Part shown: positions 17,228 through 25,464 of the stretch, one piece after another | Layout of the letters: each line of letters starts with the position of its first letter | How positions within the stretch are numbered: the stretch's first letter is position 1 | Origin: a bacterium | GTDB taxonomy: Bacteria; Elusimicrobiota; Elusimicrobia; Elusimicrobiales; UBA9959 | Assembly (NCBI GenBank): GCA_021811315.1 | Contig: JAJZPF010000004.1 | Span: 1 to 64,000 of the forward strand | Length of the DNA: 64,000 nucleotides | Reading direction: 5' to 3' | Position numbers and translations under genes: made by a program | The notes under the pieces: generated by a model | Database searches by the model: none | The model's input: only the letters and a program-made list of their open reading frames with translations | What the model was told of the DNA's origin: nothing

Positions 17228-17593
17228 ATGAAATCTATCGGGCAAGCTCTGTTTTGGATAGCCGTGATCGCCTCATTGCTTTTAATACCTGCCGCCGGAA
17301 TGAAAGCTTTCAAAGCCGTAACGAACGAGATGGGGAACAAAGAGCCGGCCCCGATAGAGCTGAAAGATGTAAGCCGGGCGCCGGAAGCGCAGGCCCCGGC
17401 GGGAAAGGATCCCGAGGCCGCGAAAGAACTCTACCTGGAGGGCCTTAAATATTTCCAGGCCGCGGACTACGAAAAAGCCAGGGACCAATGGCTTGAGGCC
17501 CAGGAACTGGACCCGTATAACCAGCAGGTACAGGAAGGCCTCAAGCGCGTAAAAGCGATTTCAGACAAGACTCCCGAACAAACACCCTCCTGA
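17228..17593 (+). CDS. Small membrane-anchored TPR protein
   Basis: 121 residues: one N-terminal transmembrane helix (about 6-26), a Pro/Ala-rich linker, then a TPR pair (AKELYLEGLKYFQAADYEKA, QWLEAQELDPYNQQVQEGL). AAGGGGAT precedes the ATG, and TATAAT at 17194-17199 is a plausible -10. Likely a scaffold on the periplasmic side; no partner is evident. Confidence 0.75.
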   Translation: MKSIGQALFWIAVIASLLLIPAAGMKAFKAVTNEMGNKEPAPIELKDVSRAPEAQAPAGKDPEAAKELYLEGLKYFQAADYEKARDQWLEAQELDPYNQQVQEGLKRVKAISDKTPEQTPS

Positions 17594-17601
17594 CCAAAGA
17601 A

Positions 17602-17624
17602 AAACCCCGGGCCTCCCGGGGTTT
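17602..17624. terminator. Rho-independent terminator
   Basis: Perfect 10-bp stem AAACCCCGGG / CCCGGGGTTT with a 3-nt loop, flanked by A and T stretches. It ends the TPR gene on the plus strand; it could also act on the minus strand. Confidence 0.85.
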
Positions 17625-17628
17625 CCCC

Positions 17629-17678
17629 TGTCGAGGCTTCGCCTCGACAGACTTATTTATCGAGGTTGAGCCTCGATA
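17629..17678. repeat. Tandem pair of 21-bp palindromes
   Basis: TGTCGAGGC-TTC-GCCTCGACA (17629-17649) is followed 8 bp later by the related TATCGAGG...CCTCGATA (17658-17678). The second recurs in inverted orientation at 44858-44878 with one mismatch. They lie between two convergent genes, as REP-type palindromes do. Confidence 0.75.
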
Positions 17679-17680
17679 GA

Positions 17681-19978
17681 CTAGTTGCGGCGCTTGTCCA
17701 TGAAGGCTTTGAGGGCTTCGCCCATGGAGCCGGAGGGAGCCTCTTCGCGGCGCGGCCGGTTGTCCTGCCGCGGCCTGTCGAAGCGCGGGCCCGCCTGGGG
17801 GGCCGCGGAGGGCTCGGGCCTGGGGCCGCGGGACTCGCGCGGTCCTATCACCGGGTTCGATTTCATGGAAAGGGCGATGCGGTTGCGCGGCAGGTCCACG
17901 TCCATCACGGTAACGTTCACGCGCTGGCCCACCTTGACCACCGCGGCGGCGTCCTTGACGAAGGTGTCGGCCAGTTCGCTTATATGGATAAGCCCGTCCT
18001 GGTGGACGCCGATGTCCACGAAGGCGCCGAAAGCGGCCACATTGGTGACTATGCCAGGGAGTTTCTGGCCGGGCTTCAGGTCGCCTATCTTCTGCGCCTC
18101 GCCGAAAGCGAAAGCCTCGAACTGCTTGCGCGGGTCCCGCCCGGGCTTGGCCAGCTCCGCGACGATATCCTTAAGCGTGGGCTCGCCCACGCCTTCGGAA
18201 ATATATTTAGAGATCTCTATCTTCGCCCGCAGGGCCGCGTCGTTGATCAGGTCCTGCACGGAGCAGCCGAGATCGGCGGCCATCTTCTCCACTATTTCGT
18301 AGCGCTCCGGGTGCACCGCGCTCGAGTCGAGCGGGTTCTTCCCCCCGCGCAGGCGCAGGAAGCCGGCGGCCTGCTCGAAAGCCTTGGGCCCGAGGCGCGG
18401 GACTTTCTTCAGCGCGGCGCGCGACGGGAAAGCCCCGTTGGCATTGCGGTAGTCGACTATATTTTTGGCGAGCGTCGCGCCGAGGCCGGAGACGTAGGAG
18501 AGCAGTTCGCGGCTGGCCGTATTCAGCTCCACGCCCACGCTGTTCACGCAGCTCATAACGGTGGTATCCAGGCTCTTCTTCAACTCGCTTTGGTCCACGT
18601 CGTGCTGGTACTGACCCACGCCGATGGACTTCGGGTCTATCTTCACCAGCTCGGCCAGCGGGTCCATCAGGCGGCGGCCGATGGAGACGGAGCCGCGCAC
18701 GGTCACGTCCTTGTCCGGGAACTCTTCGCGCGCTACGGCCGAAGCCGAGTAGACGGAAGCGCCGCTCTCATTGACCATTACGACTATCACGCCCTCCAGC
18801 TTCAGCCCGCGCGCGAATTCCTCGGTCTCGCGGCCGGCGGTCCCGTTGCCTATGGCTATGACCTCGGTCTTGTACTGCGCGGCCAGTTTTTTTACTTTAT
18901 CCGCCGCGGAGGCGGCGGCGCCCTCGCCGTTATGCGGGTAGATCACGTCGTCGTGGAGCAGCTTGCCGTTGGGATCCAGGCAGACCAGCTTGCAGCCGGT
19001 GCGGAAGCCGGGGTCGAGGGCCAAAATGTTCTTATGGCCCAGGGGCGAGGACATAAGTATCTCGCGCAGGTTCCTGGCGAAAACTCCTATAGCCTCCGCG
19101 TCGGCGCGCTTCTTGGTCTCGAAGCGGGCCTCGCCTTCCATGGAAAGAGCGAGCAGGCGGTTATAGGAATCCGCCACCGCCTCTTTCACCTGTTTGCCGC
19201 AGGCGCCGCCGTTCCGTACGAAAAGCGGCTCAAGCAGGGCGATGGCCTCGTCGGCCTCCACCTCTATGCGCATGCTAAGGACGCCTTCGGACTCGCCGCG
19301 GCGCATCGCGAGTATCCGGTGGGACGGGGCTTTGGAGGAAGGCTCTTTCCAGTCGAAATAATCTTTGAACTTCGCCCCCTCCTCCTGCTTGCCCTCCATG
19401 ACCTTCGAATGGAAAATACCCTTGGCCGAAAAAAGCTGGCGCAGGCGGGCGCGGGCGGGCGCGTCCTCGCTGACGCGCTCGGCTATGATATCGCGGGCGC
19501 CGGCGAGGGCCTCTTCGGCGGTCTTGACGCCTTTTTCTTCGCTGATAAAGGCGGCGGCGAGGGCGGCCGGGTCCTCGCTCCCCTGGGCGTAGATCTGGTC
19601 GGCCAGCGGCTCCAGGCCTTTTTCTTTGGCTATGGTCGCGCGGGTGCGGCGCTTGGGGCGGAAGGGCAGGTAAATGTCCTCGAGCTTCGAGAGGACTTCG
19701 GCGGCCTCTATCTTGAGCTTGAGCTCCGGGGTGAACAGGTTCCTTTCCGTGAGGGACTTTATTATAGCCTCGCGGCGCGCGTCCAGCTCTTTCAGCTGGG
19801 CCAGGCGGTCCTGTATCTTGCCGAGCGCCACTTCGTCCAGGTTACCTGTGGCTTCTTTGCGGTACCGCGAGATGAAAGGTATCGTCGCGTCTTCTTTAAA
19901 AAGTTCGATGGCCGCGGAAACGCCGACGGAGTTCAGCCCGAGTTCCGCCGCTATTTTAGCTATATAAGGGTCGCTCAT
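17681..19978 (-). CDS. tex: Tex family S1 RNA-binding transcription accessory protein
   Basis: 765 residues, the usual Tex length. Order: N-terminal helical region, YqgF/RNase H-like domain (NILALDPGFRTGCKLVCLD), helix-hairpin-helix repeats (NIVDYRNANGAFPSRAALKK), and a C-terminal S1 domain around 640-715 (GIVTNVAAFGAFVDIGVHQD), then a short Arg/Pro-rich tail. Tex binds RNA polymerase and nucleic acid and influences transcription and stress survival. Complete; AGGAG precedes the start. Confidence 0.96.
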   Translation of the reverse strand: MSDPYIAKIAAELGLNSVGVSAAIELFKEDATIPFISRYRKEATGNLDEVALGKIQDRLAQLKELDARREAIIKSLTERNLFTPELKLKIEAAEVLSKLEDIYLPFRPKRRTRATIAKEKGLEPLADQIYAQGSEDPAALAAAFISEEKGVKTAEEALAGARDIIAERVSEDAPARARLRQLFSAKGIFHSKVMEGKQEEGAKFKDYFDWKEPSSKAPSHRILAMRRGESEGVLSMRIEVEADEAIALLEPLFVRNGGACGKQVKEAVADSYNRLLALSMEGEARFETKKRADAEAIGVFARNLREILMSSPLGHKNILALDPGFRTGCKLVCLDPNGKLLHDDVIYPHNGEGAAASAADKVKKLAAQYKTEVIAIGNGTAGRETEEFARGLKLEGVIVVMVNESGASVYSASAVAREEFPDKDVTVRGSVSIGRRLMDPLAELVKIDPKSIGVGQYQHDVDQSELKKSLDTTVMSCVNSVGVELNTASRELLSYVSGLGATLAKNIVDYRNANGAFPSRAALKKVPRLGPKAFEQAAGFLRLRGGKNPLDSSAVHPERYEIVEKMAADLGCSVQDLINDAALRAKIEISKYISEGVGEPTLKDIVAELAKPGRDPRKQFEAFAFGEAQKIGDLKPGQKLPGIVTNVAAFGAFVDIGVHQDGLIHISELADTFVKDAAAVVKVGQRVNVTVMDVDLPRNRIALSMKSNPVIGPRESRGPRPEPSAAPQAGPRFDRPRQDNRPRREEAPSGSMGEALKAFMDKRRN

Positions 19979-20065
19979 TTATATCCTCCGGAAAATTTAC
20001 GGTGAAGCAATATATACAGGATATAAAATACCCGGCATTCAGGGCCAGAAGCGCCTTTTAAATCT

Positions 20066-20740
20066 TTAAATAAGTCCTTTCTGTTTAAAGCTCATAAACC
20101 CCTCCTTTGTGACTATCACATGGTCCAGGACCTCTATGCCAAGCAGCTTGCCGGCCTGGGCGAGGCGCTTGGTGAGGGAGAGGTCCTCGTCGGAAGGCTC
20201 CAGGCAGCCGGAAGGGTGGTTATGCGCCACTATCACGCTTGCGGCCAGGTTCTTCACCGCCGGCTCGAACACCTCCCGCGGATGCACCAGGTTGTAATTA
20301 AGCGTGCCGATCGAGACTATGTCCCGCTTTATCTCCTGGTTGCGCGTGTCCAGGTAGAACACGATGAAATGCTCCTTTTTCTGGTCGCGCACATCCCGCA
20401 GTTCCTCCCAGATATCGCGCGGCTTAAGGTAGATGCCGCTTTTCTTACCGTTGAGGAAGCGCCGCCCCAGCTCAAAGGCCGCCAGGATCTCGCAGGCGCG
20501 CGCGGGGCCCAGGCCGGGCGCGGCCCGCAGTTCAGCGAAGCCGGCCTTCGCGATCTCTCCCCGCCCGAATTTCCTCAGGAGCTCCCCCGCCAGGTCCAGA
20601 ACGTTCTTCCCGCGCGTCCCGGTGCGCAAAATTATCGCGAGCAGTTCCTCCTCGGCCAGCTTCTCCGGGCCGTAGCGCATCAGCTTCTCGCGCGGCCGCT
20701 CCACCCTCGGCATGTCCTGTATCGTTCCGGCTCCTTTCAT
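20066..20740 (-). CDS. radC: RadC-family JAB1/MPN protein
   Basis: 224 residues. An N-terminal helix-hairpin-helix-like part (LRAAPGLGPARACEILAAFELG) is followed by the MPN domain with the metal motif AHNHPSG...SDEDL. Though named RadC, the family's DNA repair role is disputed. The start is set at 20740, with GGGGG upstream and AAAAAAGGGGG just ahead of it. The longer in-frame reading would run through the conserved promoter repeat at 20770-20806, which drives this gene. Confidence 0.92.
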   Translation of the reverse strand: MKGAGTIQDMPRVERPREKLMRYGPEKLAEEELLAIILRTGTRGKNVLDLAGELLRKFGRGEIAKAGFAELRAAPGLGPARACEILAAFELGRRFLNGKKSGIYLKPRDIWEELRDVRDQKKEHFIVFYLDTRNQEIKRDIVSIGTLNYNLVHPREVFEPAVKNLAASVIVAHNHPSGCLEPSDEDLSLTKRLAQAGKLLGIEVLDHVIVTKEGFMSFKQKGLI

Positions 20741-20769
20741 AAAACCCCCTTTTTTACCCCGCGTTTCAT

Positions 20770-20806
20770 ATAGCATAGCAGGCGAACCCGACAAGGGCGT
20801 GTCGGG
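20770..20806 (-). promoter_or_regulatory. Dispersed promoter/operator repeat, copy 1 (radC)
   Basis: Read on the minus strand: dyad arms CCCGACA and TGTCGGG 6 bp apart, then TTCGCCTGC and TATGCTATATG. TTGTCG in the right arm can serve as -35 with a 16-bp spacing to TATATG, which is preceded by TGC (extended -10). The transcript would start about 20 bp on and meets the radC ribosome-binding site AAAAAAGGGGG. Two further copies lie at 40167 and 52526 in the same orientation. Confidence 0.65.
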
Positions 20807-20936
20807 ATCGAACGCCCCGCTTTCCTTAATATAATGAGGGCTTCACCCGGCATTGACGCCGCGCCGGTCCCGCTATTGCAGCTGCACCCCGCGCGCGCTG
20901 ACATATATCATCAGCCGCCTTGCGCTCCCGCCGTTG

Positions 20937-20952
20937 TTTAGCAATTACTAAA
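20937..20952. promoter_or_regulatory. ArsR operator, site 1 (OmpP1/FadL gene)
   Basis: TTTAGCAATTACTAAA, with perfect 5-bp arms TTTAG/CTAAA. It matches the reverse complement of the site in front of arsR (22349-22364) at 15 of 16 positions. It lies 65 bp before the outer-membrane protein gene, in the likely promoter (TTGTTT / TATTAAA). Confidence 0.72.
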
Positions 20953-21016
20953 GTATTAAACTTCTTTCAAAGCCCGGCGGCCCGGACAGATTTGCGGCAA
21001 ATCAAACGGAGGAACA

Positions 21017-22243
21017 ATGAAAAAATCAGTCAACATAACAGCGGCGGCTTTCTTAATAGCCGGCCTGGCGGTGAGCGGGCACGCCACCAACGGCGACAAT
21101 CTCATCGGCGTGGGCCCCACTTCCCGCGCGATGGGCGGCACGGGCATAGCCGCCCCGCAGGACGCTATCAGCGCTATCTTCACGAACCCGGCCGGGCTCT
21201 CGCAGCTGAGCGGCTCCCAGTTCAACTTCGCCGGCACCTACTTCGCCCCCGTGGTGAAGGCCGCCGTGCTGGCCCCCTCGGGCGGCGGCATGCCCGGCAA
21301 CTGGAAAGCCACCAGCCAGGACGCGGCTTACGCCGTGCCCGCTATCGGCCTTACCGCCCCGATCAACGACAGCATGAACTTCGGCATAGCCGCCTTCGGC
21401 GTGTCCGGCATGGGCGTGGACTACCGCAACGAGCTCCTGACCAGCAATAAAGACCCGATGAACACCAATACCAAGGTCTCCGTCATGAAATTCGTGCCGG
21501 CGGTATCCTATAAAACAGGAGCCCTCTCGATAGGCGCGGGGCTCGACATAGACTACCAGGCCGCCGACTTCGGGGCCGGCCTCTCCCATAACTACGCCCT
21601 GGGCGCGCGCCTCGGCGCCGGTTATGAATTCGGCAAGTGGAACTTCGGCCTTACCTACGTAACCGCGCAGAACGTAGAGCACAAGCGCATCTACGACTTC
21701 GACGGGACCGGCGCGGGCGCGGCCTTCAACGGCTACGACACCCTAAAGCTGGAAAACCCCGCGCAGGTCGGCTTCGGCGCTTCCTATAAAGGCCTCGACA
21801 AATGGGTCTTCTCGGCCGATGTGAAGCGGATCGGCTGGGGCAGCGCCAAGGGCTACAAGGACTTCGCCTGGGAAAACCAGACCGTCTACGCCCTGGGCGT
21901 CCAGAACAAGCCCAGCGACAAGCTGACGCTGCGCGCCGGCTGGAATTACGGCAAGAGCCCGCTGAAAGTGCACAATAACTTCAACCTGGCCGGCATGACC
22001 GCCGTGCAGGGCAAGAACATGGGGACCTTCGGCTACGAGTACTTCCGCGTGATCGGCTTCCCCGGCATAGTGGAAACCCACCTAACCTTCGGGGCCGGTT
22101 ACGAGTTCTCGCCCAGGTTCGCCCTGAACCTCGGCTATAAGAAAGCCCTGGCCAAGACGATAACGGAGACCTCCGGGCCGGTCACGCTCAAGTCGGAGCT
22201 GTCGGAAACGGCTTACGACCTGGGCCTCAACTTCAAGTTCTAA
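21017..22243 (+). CDS. OmpP1/FadL/TodX-family outer-membrane transporter
   Basis: 408 residues with a signal peptide cleaved near GHATNG. The mature N-terminus shows GPTSRAMGGTGIAAPQDAISAIFTNPAGL, the hatch-region signature of the FadL family, followed by alternating beta strands and a C-terminal Phe (LNFKF). The family passes hydrophobic compounds across the outer membrane. Here the shared operator with the downstream sulfur locus suggests a sulfur-containing substrate such as polysulfide or sulfur, which is inference. GGAGGA lies 7 bp before the ATG. Confidence 0.9.
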   Translation: MKKSVNITAAAFLIAGLAVSGHATNGDNLIGVGPTSRAMGGTGIAAPQDAISAIFTNPAGLSQLSGSQFNFAGTYFAPVVKAAVLAPSGGGMPGNWKATSQDAAYAVPAIGLTAPINDSMNFGIAAFGVSGMGVDYRNELLTSNKDPMNTNTKVSVMKFVPAVSYKTGALSIGAGLDIDYQAADFGAGLSHNYALGARLGAGYEFGKWNFGLTYVTAQNVEHKRIYDFDGTGAGAAFNGYDTLKLENPAQVGFGASYKGLDKWVFSADVKRIGWGSAKGYKDFAWENQTVYALGVQNKPSDKLTLRAGWNYGKSPLKVHNNFNLAGMTAVQGKNMGTFGYEYFRVIGFPGIVETHLTFGAGYEFSPRFALNLGYKKALAKTITETSGPVTLKSELSETAYDLGLNFKF

Positions 22244-22253
22244 AGCGGGCTAT

Positions 22254-22277
22254 GCCTCCGCGGGAAACCGCGGAGGC
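22254..22277 (+). terminator. GC hairpin after the OmpP1 gene
   Basis: Perfect 10-bp stem GCCTCCGCGG / CCGCGGAGGC with a GAAA tetraloop. Only a short CTTTAAAAT follows, so termination may be partial. Confidence 0.6.
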
Positions 22278-22348
22278 GCGCTTTAAAATAAAGGGGATAT
22301 CTCCGCAGATATTCAGGTCCCGGGGCGCTGGAAAGTGTTTGCATCTTG

Positions 22349-22364
22349 TTTAGTATTTGCTAAA
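22349..22364. promoter_or_regulatory. ArsR operator, site 2 (arsR autoregulation)
   Basis: TTTAGTATTTGCTAAA, reverse complement TTTAGCAAATACTAAA, one mismatch from site 1. It fills the space between -35 TTTGCA (22338-22343) and -10 TAAACT (22361-22366, spacing 17 bp) and overlaps the latter. The predicted transcription start coincides with the arsR ATG. Confidence 0.72.
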
Positions 22365-22372
22365 CTATACCC

Positions 22373-22675
22373 ATGAAAGATACTTCCATCGCCAAGGCCG
22401 GGGAACTGGCAAAGATACTTCAGTGCATAGCCCACCCCCTGCGCCTGCTGATCATCTGCATGCTCGCCAAAAAAGAGCTGTTCGTGGGCGAGATCATAGA
22501 CAGGCTGGGGACCACCAAGGGGAACATCTCCCAGCATCTGCGGATACTGGCCGATAACGGCCTGATCGCCCGCCGCAGGGACGGGAACAGGATAATTTAC
22601 CGCATAGAGGACGAGAAGCTGGTGAAGCTGCTGGACGCGATGAAAAAACTGTACTGCCCCAAATTCAATCTTTGA
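22373..22675 (+). CDS. ArsR-family repressor, SqrR/BigR-like persulfide sensor
   Basis: 100 residues, a winged helix with IAHPLRLLIICML and the recognition helix TKGNISQHLRILADNGL. The arsenic/metal-type CVC box is absent. Cys29 (end of RLLIIC) and Cys95 (LYCPKF) are 66 residues apart, the same separation as the Cys41/Cys107 pair of SqrR and the Cys42/Cys108 pair of BigR, which form a polysulfide bridge. With sulfur genes following by 18 bp, a persulfide-responsive repressor is the best reading. No Shine-Dalgarno precedes the ATG; the message is probably leaderless. Cys18 is an extra thiol. Confidence 0.85.
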   Translation: MKDTSIAKAGELAKILQCIAHPLRLLIICMLAKKELFVGEIIDRLGTTKGNISQHLRILADNGLIARRRDGNRIIYRIEDEKLVKLLDAMKKLYCPKFNL

Positions 22676-22693
22676 GCCGGTCGGATTAAAAGC

Positions 22694-24271
22694 ATGAAAA
22701 AACCAATTATCATAACCGCCGCCCTGTGCCTGACAGGGGTAATTTTAATGGGGGTCCTGTCCGGCAAGGACGTGGAACCCGGGATCGTGGCCAAATTAAA
22801 AGCGAAATATTCCGTTAAACACGCGCCTTCGGCCGACCATGCCGGCTTCGAGGCGCTCAAAAAGAAATTCACCTCCCCCCGCCAGGTCACGGAGGCCTGC
22901 ATAAGCTGCCACAATAAGCGGCATAAAGAAGTGATGCGCTCCAGCCACTGGAACTGGGAACGCGAGGAATACGTGGAAGGCCGCGGCGTCGTCTACCTGG
23001 GCAAGAAGAACGCTATCAACAATTTCTGCGTGAGCACGCCCGGGAACGAGGGCAGCTGCGCGAAATGCCACATCGGCTACGGGCTGGACGCGCGGGGCAA
23101 GGGCTACACCGACCAGAACAACGTGGACTGCCTGATCTGCCACGACAATTCCGAAACCTACGCCAAGGCGCCCGACAAAGCCGGCGCCCCGGAGGCCGCG
23201 CTGGACCTCAACGCCATAGCCCAGAGCGTGGGCAGGCCGAAGCGGACCAACTGCGGCGTGTGCCATTTCTTCGGCGGCGGCGGGAACAACGTGAAGCACG
23301 GCGACCTGGAAAAAGCCCTGTTCGAACCGGACCGGGACCTGGACGTGCACATGGCTTCCTCCGGCTCAAATCTGCAGTGCGTGGACTGCCACACTACGAA
23401 GGAACACAATATTTCCGGGAAGATCTATTCCCTGGCTTCGATGAACCAGGAGCGGAGCAGCTGCGAACAATGCCATACCGCCGCGCCGCACGGCGACTCC
23501 GTCCTGAACGAGCATACTCTGAAAGTGGCCTGCCAGACCTGCCATATCCCGTCTTACGCCAAGGCCAACGCCACGAAAATGTCCTGGGACTGGTCGACGG
23601 CCGGGAAGCTTAAGGACGGAAAACCTTATATAGAGGAAGACAGCATGGGCAACCACGCCTATATGTCGATCAAGGGAAGCTTCGTCTGGCAGAAGAACGT
23701 CAAGCCGGATTATGTCTGGTTCAACGGCACCGCCTCGCATTACCTCAGGGGCGATAAAATAGAGGATACGGAAAAACCGCTGGTCCTTAACCCGCTTCAC
23801 GGCTCCTATGCCGACGAGGATTCCAAGATAATCCCGGTAAAGATACATACCGGCAACCAGCCTTATGACCCGGTGAATAAAATACTCATACAGCCGAAAT
23901 TATTCTCGGAGAAGAAGGGCGAGGGCGCTTACTGGAAGGATTTCAACTGGGAGGCCGCATCCCGGGCCGGGATGAAAGCCGCCGGTCTGCCTTTCAGCGG
24001 GAAGGTCGGATTTATAAAGACGGCGATGTACTGGCCGCTCAATCACATGGTGGCCCCAAAAGAGGCCAGCGTGAAGTGCGGGGAATGCCATGCGCGCTCC
24101 GGCGGCAGGCTCGCCGGCCTGAACGATTTCTACATGCCGGGCAGGGATTATTCCGCCGCGGTGGAGTTCGTAGGGAAGTGGCTGCTTCTCCTGTCGCTCT
24201 TCGGCGTCCTCGCGCACGGCGCAGGCAGGATCTTGAGCGCCCGGAAGCACAGGAACGGGGAAAACAAATGA
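22694..24271 (+). CDS. Octahaem tetrathionate-reductase-family cytochrome c
   Basis: 525 residues with an N-terminal signal/anchor (5-22) and a C-terminal transmembrane helix (about 487-506). Eight CXXCH haem sites start at residues 69, 122, 146, 187, 229, 257, 280 and 462, the count and uneven spacing of the Shewanella-type octahaem tetrathionate reductase family. Such enzymes reduce tetrathionate, and some members act on nitrite or hydroxylamine in vitro. The two anchors suggest it sits on the periplasmic face of the inner membrane and takes electrons from the cytochrome b next to it (ATGA overlap). Confidence 0.92.
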   Translation: MKKPIIITAALCLTGVILMGVLSGKDVEPGIVAKLKAKYSVKHAPSADHAGFEALKKKFTSPRQVTEACISCHNKRHKEVMRSSHWNWEREEYVEGRGVVYLGKKNAINNFCVSTPGNEGSCAKCHIGYGLDARGKGYTDQNNVDCLICHDNSETYAKAPDKAGAPEAALDLNAIAQSVGRPKRTNCGVCHFFGGGGNNVKHGDLEKALFEPDRDLDVHMASSGSNLQCVDCHTTKEHNISGKIYSLASMNQERSSCEQCHTAAPHGDSVLNEHTLKVACQTCHIPSYAKANATKMSWDWSTAGKLKDGKPYIEEDSMGNHAYMSIKGSFVWQKNVKPDYVWFNGTASHYLRGDKIEDTEKPLVLNPLHGSYADEDSKIIPVKIHTGNQPYDPVNKILIQPKLFSEKKGEGAYWKDFNWEAASRAGMKAAGLPFSGKVGFIKTAMYWPLNHMVAPKEASVKCGECHARSGGRLAGLNDFYMPGRDYSAAVEFVGKWLLLLSLFGVLAHGAGRILSARKHRNGENK

Positions 24272-24909
24272 AGAATATAAAAGAAGTCCTCATCTATTCC
24301 GGCTTTGAAAGGTTCTGGCACTGGGCGCAGGCGGGGCTGATACTTTTCCTCGCCTTCACCGGCTTCGAGATACACGGCGCCTATTCTTTCCTGGGCTTCG
24401 GCGACGCCGTCCGCTACCACAATATCGCCGCTTATCTGCTGATAGTGCTGATAGCTTTCGCTATCTTCTGGCACCTGACCACCGGGGAATGGCGGCAGTA
24501 TATACCGACCACGAAGAATATCGCGGCCCAGCTGGAATATTATGTCTTCGGGATCTTCAGGAACGCCCCCCACCCGACGAAGAAGACCGCGCTCTGCAAG
24601 CTGAACCCGCTGCAGAAACTGACCTACTTCAGCCTGAAGGTGTTCCTGCTCCCGGCTACCCTGGCCTCGGGCCTGCTCTATATGTTCTACCGCTATCCCG
24701 AGGGCGGAACCACCGGCTCGCTGACCATAGAGACGCTGCGGACTACCGCGGTCATCCATACCGCCTGCGCTTTCGCCCTGGCAGCCTTCCTCATCACCCA
24801 CCTCTACCTTATCACCACCGGGAAGACGGTCACGGCCAATCTGAAAGCCATGCTGACCGGCTTCGAGGACCTGGAAGGAACGGAATGCGAACCTGAGGCG
24901 GAGAAATAA
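24268..24909 (+). CDS. Membrane cytochrome b (b561/DUF4405-like), quinol-oxidising partner
   Basis: 213 residues with four to five transmembrane helices. Candidate haem-b ligands lie in FERFWHWAQAG, VRYHNIAAYLL, IFWHLTTGEW and VIHTACAF/ITHLYLITTG. It resembles cytochrome b subunits that carry electrons from menaquinol to periplasmic oxidoreductases. The start is the ATG overlapping the cytochrome c stop by four bases; a longer upstream frame is only a continuation inside that gene. Role as electron donor to the octahaem protein is inferred from coupling. Confidence 0.88.
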   Translation: MKNIKEVLIYSGFERFWHWAQAGLILFLAFTGFEIHGAYSFLGFGDAVRYHNIAAYLLIVLIAFAIFWHLTTGEWRQYIPTTKNIAAQLEYYVFGIFRNAPHPTKKTALCKLNPLQKLTYFSLKVFLLPATLASGLLYMFYRYPEGGTTGSLTIETLRTTAVIHTACAFALAAFLITHLYLITTGKTVTANLKAMLTGFEDLEGTECEPEAEK

Positions 24910-24930
24910 GCGGCCTGACCGAGGAACTTT

Positions 24931-25446
24931 ATGGAAGAAAAAAAATACATGAACTCTTACCTGGCCGGCTTTCTACTTGGCCTGCTTCTGCTGGCCACTA
25001 TCTTCATAACCGGCAGGGGGCTGGGCGCGAGCGGCGCGCTTAAAAGCTTTACCGTGGCGGCCATGGATACCGTGGCCCCGGCGCATACCGGTTCCGCCGT
25101 CTTCTACAAGGAATACGCCGGCGAGCACAGCGGCGGGCCGCTGAAGAACTGGCTGGTCTTCGAGGTGCTCGGCGTCCTGATCGGCGCTTTCATCTCGGGC
25201 CTGGTCTCGGACCGGCTCGGCCTTAAATTCGAGAAAGGCCCCTCGGCCACCAATAAGATGAGAATAGCGGGCGCGCTCTCCGGCGGCCTGCTCTGGGGCG
25301 TCGGCTCGCAGCTGGGCCGCGGCTGCACCAGCGGCGCCGCGCTCAGCGGCATGGCGGTCATGTCCACCGGCGGGATAATAACAATGGGCTTCATCTTCGC
25401 CGGCGCCTACGCGGTCGCGTATTTCTTCAGAAAATTGTGGATTTAA
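24931..25446 (+). CDS. YeeE/YedE-family sulfur transporter half (1)
   Basis: 171 residues, about four to five hydrophobic segments, with the family signature GSQLGRGCTSGAALSG; the Cys in GRGCTSG is the one that relays thiosulfate in YeeE/TsuA. At half the length of full YeeE it should pair with the next protein, which carries the complementary GFCPGT motif. GAGGAAC precedes the ATG. Confidence 0.88.
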   Translation: MEEKKYMNSYLAGFLLGLLLLATIFITGRGLGASGALKSFTVAAMDTVAPAHTGSAVFYKEYAGEHSGGPLKNWLVFEVLGVLIGAFISGLVSDRLGLKFEKGPSATNKMRIAGALSGGLLWGVGSQLGRGCTSGAALSGMAVMSTGGIITMGFIFAGAYAVAYFFRKLWI

Positions 25447-25464
25447 AGTTAAGGAGATAGTCCT

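Noticed and set aside
17666-20005. 779-codon open frame antisense to tex
   Set aside because: Same artefact; tex is unmistakable and no ribosome-binding site or domain supports the antisense frame.
22373-22675. Arsenic resistance role for the ArsR protein
   Set aside because: No CVC metal site and no ars genes nearby; cysteine spacing and neighbours fit sulfur sensing.
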